Shown here piece by piece: positions 1 through 5,087 of a stretch of DNA of 5,953 bases. The DNA comes from Chloroflexota bacterium (GTDB taxonomy: Bacteria > Chloroflexota > Dehalococcoidia > SM23-28-2 > HRBIN24): assembly GCA_030550295.1 (NCBI GenBank), contig JAUQPQ010000091.1:1-5953 (forward strand). Direction: 5' to 3'. Every line of letters begins with the position of its first letter. The stretch's first letter is position 1. The notes under the pieces were generated by a model. The model saw only the letters and a program-made list of their open reading frames with translations, made no database searches and was not told where the DNA came from. The translations under genes were made by a program, and so were the position numbers.

Positions 1-182
1 GCCATAGCCTTACCCGGAGGGGGGAAGAGGTAGTGGCGAGGCTAGAGCAGACAGGCAGGGCCCATCTGGCCCAGCTACTTTCCCACCTGTCCGATGAGGA
101 GCTGGCACAGGTGATGAGGGCATTACACCTCCTCTTGCGGCCTATCATGGCCGCCGAGCAGCGGGAGCCGGTATCGCTATGA
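1..182 (+). CDS. MarR-family transcriptional regulator, C-terminal fragment
   Basis: Only the last 59 residues are in the window; the start lies upstream. The visible part opens with SLTRRGEEVVARLEQ, which resembles the end of the wing in MarR proteins (usual form LTxxGxxxxxxL). It continues with a long amphipathic helix and an LSDEELAQVMRALHLLL segment typical of the C-terminal dimerisation helices. MarR proteins are dimeric winged-helix DNA-binding proteins, usually repressors, that release DNA on binding small aromatic or drug-like ligands. The stop codon TGA (180-182) overlaps the ATG of the downstream exporter as ATGA, so the two are probably translationally coupled in one operon. By analogy with MarR-pump pairs, this regulator likely controls the exporter. 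The DNA-recognition helix and promoter are outside the window, so neither ligand nor operator can be judged. Confidence 0.8.
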   Translation, partial: HSLTRRGEEVVARLEQTGRAHLAQLLSHLSDEELAQVMRALHLLLRPIMAAEQREPVSL

Positions 183-2296
183 CGACGGCGGTAGCTAGTC
201 TCTCCCTCCTAGAGAGGAGGGCCAAGATGCTGGTAGTGGCTGGGGTGATGCTGGCCATGTTCACCTCGGCCATGGACCAGACGCTTGTAGGTACGGCTTT
301 GCCCCGCATCGTGGGAAGCCTAGGGGGGCTGGCCCTCTTCCCTTGGGTCTTCACCGCCTTCATGGTGTCGTCCACCACCATAGTCCCCATAGTGGGCCGC
401 CTCACCGACATATATGGACGTAAGCCCTTTTACCTGGCTGCCCTGGCCATCCTCATGGTAGGTTCGGCGCTGGCAGGGCTATCTACCAGTATGTCCCAGC
501 TCATCGCCTTCCGCGCCTTGCAAGGGGTGGGGGCAGGCATGATAATGTCCATCACCTTCATCATCGGTGGCGACCTCTTCCCTCCCGCAGAGAGGAGCAG
601 GTACGTTGGCCTTTTCACGGGCGTCTTTGCTGCCGCCAGCGTCTTGGGGCCCCTCATAGGGGGTGCCCTTACCGATTACGTCCACTGGCGCTGGGTCTTT
701 TACGTGAACCTGCCTCTGGGGGCCTTGGCCATGGTAGCAGTGACCCTTTTCCTGCCCCCGGTAAAGCCTGTGGCCCAGAAAATGGCCTTGGACTGGGCAG
801 GGTTTGTCCTCCTTACGGCCACAGTGGTGCCCCTCTTGCTAGCCCTGTCTTGGGGAGGCCACCAGCTCCCTTGGCTTTCGGCACCTATTATTGGGATGTT
901 AGGAGCAGTAGCCATACTGACGGTGATCTTTGCCCTGGTGGAGACGAGGGCATCATGGCCTGTATTTCCGCTTTCCCTCCTGAAGGACCCCGTATTCGCC
1001 GTGGTGTCTGTGGTGTCTTTCTTAATAGGGGCTGCCATGTTTGGGGCCATATCTTTTATCCCCATGTTCGTGCAAGGTGTGCTGGGGGCCACAGCCACCA
1101 ACTCGGGCCTGGTGACCATGCCCATGACGGTGGCGCTGGCCATCTCCAGCACCATCGCTGGGCAGATAGTGGCCAGGATAGGCAGGTACAAGTTCATCTA
1201 CATCGTAGGCTTAGCAGTGTTGGCCCTTTCCTCCTTCCTCTTCTCCCAGATGGACGCCTCCACCCAACGGGTAGAGGTGACAAGAAACATGGTCGTCATG
1301 GGGGCTGGGCTGGGGATGAGCATGCCCATCCTCACCCTGGCCGCCCAGAATGCAGTGCCCTACGCCATGCTGGGAATCGCCACCTCCTCTGTCCAGTTCA
1401 TTCGTCAGGTGGGGGCAGTACTAGGAGTAGCGATACTTGGCGCGCGGGTAAACGCCATCTTCGCCCAACAGTTGGAGTTACACATGCCCCCCGAGTTGAG
1501 GAACCTTCCCCCGCAGATGGCCTCCATCCTCAAAGATCCCGACTTCTTCCTCAGCCCTGAAGCCGTAGAGGCGATGCGGGCCCGCTTCGCCCAGCTGGGG
1601 GAAGGGGGGCTAGAGCTCTTCGGCAGCCTCTTGACGGTAGTCCGTGAGGCTTTGGCCCAGGGCATAGCGGAGGCGTTCCTGGTGGCCCTTCTGCTGGCCC
1701 TGGCAGCGGTAGCGGTGGGCCTTTTCCTGAAGGAGGTCCCCCTGAAGCTCTATCATGAGATAGAAGGAGGTGTGCCCTTGAGGGAAGGAACGCCTAGACC
1801 AGCTTTTGCTACTGCTTTACAAGGCTTCGGCGACGGCCCTACTTCGTACCTGGATCCTCCCCCCAACCAGTTCGAGGGGCCGCCACAGCCTCCCAGGGAG
1901 CCACCCCTCCAGGAAGAATTGCAAGCCCTCAAAGGGCAGGTGGCCCAGCTGCTGGAGGCGGTGCGCAGGGCCAGGCAGTCTCCCCCTACATCGCCCTTAG
2001 AGGAGATCCGGCAGGAGCTCCGGCTCTTGCGCCAGGAGCTGGAGGCTGCCCTGCAAGAGGCCCCTGCACCTAGCTATCGGTACCACAACGAAGAAATAGA
2101 GGCCCTCAGGGATGAGGTGCGATCTCTAAGGGGGATTATAGCCAGATGGGCCCAGGGAAGGATGCAGCCTCCCCCTACACGTCTGCAGCCTCCCGAGTGG
2201 GCGAGGGCCATGGAGCGTCTATTAGAGGAGGTGCAGGCCCTCCGCCAGGCCCTGGAGGTTACCCAAGGCCAACGTCACTACCTTCCCCAGCATTAG
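179..2296 (+). CDS. DHA2-family (EmrB/QacA-type) MFS drug:H+ antiporter with long helical cytoplasmic tail
   Basis: This is an inner-membrane multidrug exporter of the 14-helix DHA2 branch of the major facilitator superfamily, which normally couples proton influx to export of lipophilic drugs. Visible motifs are DQTLVGTALPRI (33-44, motif D1), GRLTDIYGRK (73-82, motif A), the TM4 Arg in FRALQGVGAG (R112, motif B) and VLGPLIGGALTDY (about 155-167, antiporter motif C). Hydrophobic helices continue to about residue 418. A soluble loop (about 424-490) and a last membrane helix (about 496-517) follow. The core ends near 520, typical for the family; residues about 525-705 are extra. This tail is Pro-rich at 540-577, then holds four charged helices (about 576-600, 604-628, 636-658, 672-698) with Leu/Glu/Arg heptad-like spacing. 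The start at 179 is supported by the ATGA overlap and by GGGAG 11 nt upstream. The substrate is unknown. Confidence 0.93.
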   Translation: MTTAVASLSLLERRAKMLVVAGVMLAMFTSAMDQTLVGTALPRIVGSLGGLALFPWVFTAFMVSSTTIVPIVGRLTDIYGRKPFYLAALAILMVGSALAGLSTSMSQLIAFRALQGVGAGMIMSITFIIGGDLFPPAERSRYVGLFTGVFAAASVLGPLIGGALTDYVHWRWVFYVNLPLGALAMVAVTLFLPPVKPVAQKMALDWAGFVLLTATVVPLLLALSWGGHQLPWLSAPIIGMLGAVAILTVIFALVETRASWPVFPLSLLKDPVFAVVSVVSFLIGAAMFGAISFIPMFVQGVLGATATNSGLVTMPMTVALAISSTIAGQIVARIGRYKFIYIVGLAVLALSSFLFSQMDASTQRVEVTRNMVVMGAGLGMSMPILTLAAQNAVPYAMLGIATSSVQFIRQVGAVLGVAILGARVNAIFAQQLELHMPPELRNLPPQMASILKDPDFFLSPEAVEAMRARFAQLGEGGLELFGSLLTVVREALAQGIAEAFLVALLLALAAVAVGLFLKEVPLKLYHEIEGGVPLREGTPRPAFATALQGFGDGPTSYLDPPPNQFEGPPQPPREPPLQEELQALKGQVAQLLEAVRRARQSPPTSPLEEIRQELRLLRQELEAALQEAPAPSYRYHNEEIEALRDEVRSLRGIIARWAQGRMQPPPTRLQPPEWARAMERLLEEVQALRQALEVTQGQRHYLPQH
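1765..1780 (+). promoter_or_regulatory. internal Shine-Dalgarno-like site before in-frame TTG
   Basis: AGGAGGTG at 1765-1772 lies inside the exporter gene, just after the last membrane helix. It is followed 6 nt later by an in-frame TTG (1778-1780, Leu534 of the full protein). Initiation there would make a soluble 172-aa protein consisting only of the Pro-rich, helical tail. The site is formed by Glu-Gly-Gly-Val codons, so it may be a coding coincidence. No other evidence of use is visible. Confidence 0.25.
1904..2272 (+). repeat. four imperfect helical repeats within the exporter tail
   Basis: Residues 576-698 of the exporter contain four similar segments of 23-27 residues: about 576-600 (LQEELQALKGQVAQLLEAV), 604-628 (LEEIRQELRLLRQELEAAL), 636-658 (NEEIEALRDEVRSLRGII) and 672-698 (MERLLEEVQALRQALEV). 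They share a pattern close to EEIxALRxEVxxLRxxL. Pro- and Gln-rich linkers separate them. The pattern predicts short coiled coils or a helical bundle. Similarity is at the protein level; I did not see matching long DNA repeats. Confidence 0.6.
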
Positions 2297-3032
2297 CTTG
2301 CCGCAGGCCTAGGAGGAGATCTAGGCGGTTGCTGATTATGCCCTTGGCCCCCAGGGAGACGAGCCTTAGGGCCTCGTCCTCCTCATCCACCGTCCAACAA
2401 AGGAAGGGAACGTTCTCCTGTCTCAGATAGGCCACCTGAGCATCCCCAGTCAGGGATCGGTGCAGACATACCCCTGCCGGAGGAGAGGGGAGGGCCACAA
2501 GGCGCTCCCAATCCTTGAGGGTGTGCACGGTGAGGAAGACCAATGGGCTAGGGCTTTCGTCCCTTATCGCCCACAGGAGGTCCCAGTTTTGGCCACAGAC
2601 CACCACCCTCTCCTCGGCATGGAGGCGCGAAAGGAGGAGGCGCAGGGAGCGCACGTAATCTTTGGCCTCAGAAGGTGAGTACTCACCCTTGGCATCCCAT
2701 AGAAGGAGGGCCCGGCCCGAGAGGGCAAATATCACCTCGTCCAAGGGAAGAGGTGAGATGTCCCAGCGTATGTAGAAGGGGCCCAACGGCAAGGAAAGGC
2801 CCCCCATGCCATGACAGGCATGGCGACGCCAGTCCACCAGTAGGGGCAAGAAGCCCAATCGCCTCTCATGCCTCGCCCAGAAGCGTCCCCCCTGGAACCA
2901 GACGTCACACTCCACCATGTCTACCCCAGCCTGAAGGGCCGCATTTAGGAGGTCCCTCCGGTTGCCGTATGCGTGGGCGATCCCTAAGGGGGGCCCCTGG
3001 CCCTGAACGAAGATCCCTGAAGGCAGCATCAT
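2259..3032 (-). CDS. glycerophosphodiester phosphodiesterase-family protein (GDPD, TIM-barrel)
   Basis: GDPD enzymes hydrolyse glycerophosphodiesters to glycerol-3-phosphate and an alcohol. Numbered from the ATG at 3032, visible family landmarks are GIAHAYGN (17-24), an ExD pair in MVECDVWF (E41, D43), a His in FWARHERRLG (H55), LLLWDAKG (D113, K115) near mid-barrel, and the C-terminal CWTVDEEDEALRLV with GAKGIISNR, matching the usual strand-7/8 region. There is no signal peptide, so it is probably cytoplasmic. The length (257 aa) suits a minimal GDPD. The usual His-Arg at the first strand is His-Ala here (H20-A21), so activity or substrate may differ. The start at 3032 is chosen because its ATG overlaps the upstream gene's stop as ATGA; a second ATG at 3029 is equally possible, and a longer start at 3089 would overlap the upstream gene by 61 bp. 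It is the last gene of the minus-strand cluster. Confidence 0.82.
   Translation of the reverse strand: MMLPSGIFVQGQGPPLGIAHAYGNRRDLLNAALQAGVDMVECDVWFQGGRFWARHERRLGFLPLLVDWRRHACHGMGGLSLPLGPFYIRWDISPLPLDEVIFALSGRALLLWDAKGEYSPSEAKDYVRSLRLLLSRLHAEERVVVCGQNWDLLWAIRDESPSPLVFLTVHTLKDWERLVALPSPPAGVCLHRSLTGDAQVAYLRQENVPFLCWTVDEEDEALRLVSLGAKGIISNRLDLLLGLRQANAGEGSDVGLG
2307..2326 (+). repeat. small inverted repeat just after exporter stop
   Basis: GCCTAG (2307-2312) and CTAGGC (2321-2326) form a perfect 6-bp stem with an 8-nt loop, 10 nt past the exporter stop and inside the C-terminal codons of the opposing GDPD gene. No T-run follows on either strand, so it is not a good intrinsic terminator. It is the only hairpin seen near the convergent junction. 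Confidence 0.25.
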
Positions 3033-3484
3033 CCCTTTCTGCCACCGGCAGCGTAGCTCTGCCTTAGGAAGCGTATCTCCTTTGCCCACTCTTCATACTG
3101 TCCAGCTACCATGGCCAATATCTCCACAACCCGTACCTGCCTCCCTTCAGGGGTTACCGCCTCCCTCTTCAGCTCCTCCGGGCTAAGGGGATGGAGGAGG
3201 TTCAGCAAGCGCCGATGGGCCACCTGAAGGACCAGGACCGCCTCCCGGGCCGATGCGAACTGGGCAGGGGCGATGCAAGGCACTGGCGGCAGCCCTAGGG
3301 CCAACGCCAGAAGACGCCCCCAGTGCAGGTTGAGGGCATCTACCGCTCCTTCCAAAAGGCGCCGCAACGACCGCCCCTGCTCATCTTCCCAGACGAACTC
3401 CTCAGGACCTACACCTGCCAGGGCTAAAAGGAGGGCCTCTTTGCCTTCCTCCAACCGACGGGCTAACAAGTCCAAATCGGTCAT
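3029..3484 (-). CDS. DinB-like four-helix-bundle protein, metal site apparently lost
   Basis: This 151-aa protein has the length and layout of DinB/YfiT-type four-helix bundles: helix 1 with DLLARRLEEGKEALLLAL (4-22), helix 2 with LEGAVDALNLHWGRLLALAL (44-62), helix 3 with AREAVLVLQVAHRRLLNLL (79-97), then SPEELKREAVTPEGRQVRV and helix 4 (about 119-142). Many family members bind a divalent metal through one helix-2 His and a helix-4 HxxxH pair and act as thiol-dependent transferases or stress proteins. Here H54 could be the helix-2 ligand, but the helix-4 pair appears as Q129 and W133 in GQYEEWAKEI. It is therefore probably not a classical metal-dependent member. The start ATG at 3484 gives the usual N-terminus; its Shine-Dalgarno is weak. 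It lies 34 nt after the Nudix-eIF2B gene and overlaps the GDPD start by ATGA. The function is unknown. Confidence 0.65.
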   Translation of the reverse strand: MTDLDLLARRLEEGKEALLLALAGVGPEEFVWEDEQGRSLRRLLEGAVDALNLHWGRLLALALGLPPVPCIAPAQFASAREAVLVLQVAHRRLLNLLHPLSPEELKREAVTPEGRQVRVVEILAMVAGQYEEWAKEIRFLRQSYAAGGRKG

Positions 3485-3518
3485 GGATTTTATCTTCAGT
3501 TTAAAGAGGGGCCCTTTT

Positions 3519-4817
3519 TCAAACTAGGCCGTCCGCCTTTCCCATGAGAGCGCGCCAGACTCTAGTTGCGGCAGGGACGAAGGAGACGAGACGACGCCTA
3601 TCTAGGAGTCCATGCTCCGTTAGGTAAGCGCTGATCCAGCGACCAGGAGTGATATCAAAGTAGAGGTTACGCACCTCTACAGTGTCTGGCAGGTGGGAAG
3701 CGACCTCCTGCGGCTCTCCCTCCTCCCAGAAGAGGGAGCGGACCAGGGTCAATGACAGCACCTTGGCCGTCTCAACGGCCACATAAAAGGGGATCCTCCT
3801 TTCCCTGGCTAAGAGGGCGAGGGCCTTTGTCCCCACCTTGTTGACGATGCTTCCATCTGGCAGAACTGCATCTGCCCCCACAAGCACCGCCACCCCTTCT
3901 TTTATCGCCTCGCCCAACTGCGCCTCAGTGACGAGCTCCACCTCTAGGCCGGCCTGGGCCAGTCGACGGGCCAGCTCTACCCCTTCCATGAGAGGACGGC
4001 CCTCGCTAACGATGACCCGAGGCGGGCGGCAACTCAAAAGGACGGCCTCAACGGTGGAGCTGCGGCTATAGGTGAGGATGGGGCCTTGAGGGAGGACCTG
4101 AGAGGCGGAAGAGATGAGGCGCCCAATTAGCTCCTGCCGCCGGCTAGCGAAGCCCCTTATGGCCGCCGCAGGATCGGCAGCAAAACGGGCACCACTATAG
4201 GCGTGGGCTATGGCCATGGCGATGCCAGGCATCCCAGGCCGGGCCCGGGCCAACAGGCAGGCCGCAGGGCGCAGGGCCCTCGGGCTTTCTTGTGCCACCT
4301 CCGCCACGGCCTCGATGGCAGCAGCCGCTAACTCGCCGGCCCCCCGTCGCCTGTCTTGGGCTATAGCTAGGGCCAGTTGCCATACCTTCTCGGGCACTAA
4401 GGGATAGACGCTATGGAGTACCTCAGGGAGGCGGGGCACCGTTGGATACGTGAAGACGGAAGACGGCCTTACCCAGCGGGCCGCCACGTGTTCCCAGTCC
4501 AAGCAGACCTTGCGCCCCTTTCTCAGGGCCATGAGGAAGGGATGGACTATCCATCGCCTCTTAAGGCGTGGGTCGGGAGCCAAGATGGGAGGGCCAACCC
4601 TCACCAGCTCCACATCCCCATCCCCTAGCCCTGTCTCCTCGGCCAACTCCTTCATGGCCTGGGCTAGAGGTTCCCCCTCTAGGTAGCCGCTCACCCCAGC
4701 CCACCGACCACGATAGGTTCCTACTCGACGGCTACGCCGCAGAAGGAGGACCGAATCTCCCCCAGGACCCCGGCGAAGCAAAAAGACCGTAACTACAGGG
4801 ACCTCTTGCCAGGCCAT
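3519..4817 (-). CDS. Nudix hydrolase fused to eIF2B alpha/MtnA-like domain
   Basis: A 432-aa two-domain protein. Residues 1-145 look like a Nudix hydrolase: strand VVTVFLLRR, then WAGVSGYLEG leading to a Nudix-box-like helix at 44-64 that ends KELAEETGL, keeping metal-binding Glu57, Glu60 and Glu61. Nudix enzymes cleave nucleoside diphosphates linked to another group. Residues about 160-430 match the eIF2B alpha/beta/delta, MtnA and ribose-1,5-bisphosphate isomerase superfamily: LTYSRSSTVEAVL (248-260), VSEGRPLMEG (270-279), GADAVLPDGSIVNKVGTKA (314-332, with D316) and YFDITPGRWISAYLTEHGLL (386-405). The catalytic Cys of the sugar-phosphate isomerases appears absent; Ser residues occupy that loop. 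The ATG overlaps the stop of the zinc-ribbon gene as TAATG and has no clear Shine-Dalgarno, which suggests reinitiation. The architecture suggests nucleotide-sugar or sugar-phosphate chemistry or sensing, but the substrate is not known. Confidence 0.85.
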   Translation of the reverse strand: MAWQEVPVVTVFLLRRGPGGDSVLLLRRSRRVGTYRGRWAGVSGYLEGEPLAQAMKELAEETGLGDGDVELVRVGPPILAPDPRLKRRWIVHPFLMALRKGRKVCLDWEHVAARWVRPSSVFTYPTVPRLPEVLHSVYPLVPEKVWQLALAIAQDRRRGAGELAAAAIEAVAEVAQESPRALRPAACLLARARPGMPGIAMAIAHAYSGARFAADPAAAIRGFASRRQELIGRLISSASQVLPQGPILTYSRSSTVEAVLLSCRPPRVIVSEGRPLMEGVELARRLAQAGLEVELVTEAQLGEAIKEGVAVLVGADAVLPDGSIVNKVGTKALALLARERRIPFYVAVETAKVLSLTLVRSLFWEEGEPQEVASHLPDTVEVRNLYFDITPGRWISAYLTEHGLLDRRRLVSFVPAATRVWRALMGKADGLV

Positions 4818-4960
4818 TAGGTGGCTTTGGCCACTACCGCCTCAGACACCAAGGGGAGGCGATAGCCGCACTGGATGCACACCAGATCTACCTCGGAGCC
4901 CACCATCCGCTCCAGGTACATCATCCCCTGACACCTGGGGCATCTAACCAGCTTCTCCAC
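4817..4960 (-). CDS. small zinc-ribbon protein (47 aa, GTG start)
   Basis: A short protein with two CxxC knuckles: CPRC (Cys7, Cys10) and CIQC (Cys28, Cys31), followed by GYR. This is the layout of a treble-clef or rubredoxin-like zinc ribbon that binds one Zn(II). Such ribbons often bind nucleic acid or protein partners, but nothing here identifies a target. The open frame extends further upstream, but the GTG at 4958-4960 is preferred. It has a near-perfect Shine-Dalgarno, AGGAGGT (4970-4976), 9 nt upstream, and upstream codons would run through the promoter and ribosome-binding site. It is the first gene of the minus-strand cluster, about 17 nt after the predicted transcription start. Its TAA overlaps the next gene's ATG by one base. 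The function is unknown; it could be an accessory subunit of the fusion protein encoded next. Confidence 0.75.
   Translation of the reverse strand: MEKLVRCPRCQGMMYLERMVGSEVDLVCIQCGYRLPLVSEAVVAKAT
4821..4834 (-). promoter_or_regulatory. hairpin in front of Nudix-eIF2B start
   Basis: On the minus-strand mRNA, GUGGC-CAAA-GCCAC forms a perfect 5-bp stem with a 4-nt loop, ending 3 nt before the start codon, where a Shine-Dalgarno would normally sit. It is made by the last codons of the zinc-ribbon gene. Ribosomes finishing that gene would melt it, which is consistent with coupled translation. It may be coincidental given the GC-rich sequence. Confidence 0.35.
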
Positions 4961-4969
4961 GGCTACCTC

Positions 4970-4976
4970 ACCTCCT
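4970..4976 (-). promoter_or_regulatory. strong Shine-Dalgarno for zinc-ribbon gene
   Basis: AGGAGGT on the minus strand, 9 nt before GTG 4960, is complementary to the 16S anti-SD. It decides the GTG start over the longer open frame and is by far the best ribosome site in the minus-strand cluster. Confidence 0.75.
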
Positions 4977-4983
4977 CTCCCCC

Positions 4984-5013
4984 ATTTTACAATGTCGTGT
5001 ATAATGTTGTCAA
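4984..5013 (-). promoter_or_regulatory. sigma-70-type promoter of the minus-strand cluster
   Basis: Reading the minus strand, TTGACA (5013-5008) is a perfect -35 and TAAAAT (4989-4984) is a 5/6 match to the -10, with an 18-nt spacer. The predicted start of transcription is near 4977, leaving a leader of only about 17 nt that begins at the Shine-Dalgarno. It probably drives all four minus-strand genes, as no comparable promoter was seen in the 34-nt gap at 3485-3518. Confidence 0.7.
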
Positions 5014-5037
5014 TTATCCTGATAATAACCTTATCAT
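5000..5037 (+). promoter_or_regulatory. candidate promoter(s) of the COG2187-type kinase
   Basis: Two alternatives exist on the plus strand. TATAAT (5000-5005) is a perfect -10 but has no -35 at the right distance. TTGTCA (5007-5012) with TATCAT (5032-5037) has a long 19-nt spacer and would start transcription near 5044-5046. Both overlap the minus-strand promoter; the TTGTCAA block serves as a -35-like element on both strands. I cannot choose between them from sequence. Confidence 0.4.
5013..5036. promoter_or_regulatory. stacked TTATC/GATAA inverted repeats, candidate operator
   Basis: ATTATC-CT-GATAAT (5013-5026) is a perfect 6-bp inverted repeat. Its right arm also pairs with a second site, TGATAA-TAACC-TTATCA (5020-5036). 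This gives three TTATC half-sites in alternating orientation between the divergent start sites. A separate near-direct repeat, AATGTCGT (4991-4998) and AATGTTGT (5003-5010), has a 12-bp period. The arrangement suits binding of a dimeric regulator affecting both promoters. The AT-rich context raises the chance of coincidence. Confidence 0.4.
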
Positions 5038-5087
5038 AGTTTAGGATGAGGGAAGGTGCTATACTTCGGGGTGTTATGGAGGGAGGG

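Noticed and set aside
700..1197. A 165-codon minus-strand open frame antisense to the exporter
   Set aside because: It is a shadow of high-GC coding sequence; the translation is low-complexity Thr/Ala/Met-rich without motifs.
850..1560. A 236-codon open frame inside the exporter gene in another plus-strand frame
   Set aside because: Its translation is Gly/His/Arg-rich with no recognisable domain, and it lies wholly within the well-supported membrane protein frame.
2804..2823. Perfect 7-bp inverted repeat CCATGCC-ATGACA-GGCATGG
   Set aside because: It lies in the middle of the GDPD coding sequence, encodes ordinary residues and has no T-run, so a regulatory role is not supported.
3033..3089. 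Longer GDPD start at ATG 3089
   Set aside because: It would overlap the upstream gene by 61 bp, and the added residues are not GDPD-like; the ATGA start at 3032 is the better choice.
3503..3519. GGGCCC palindrome flanked by A- and T-rich bases between the Nudix-eIF2B and DinB-like genes, considered as a terminator
   Set aside because: There is no loop, the stem is imperfect, and the two genes appear to share one transcript.
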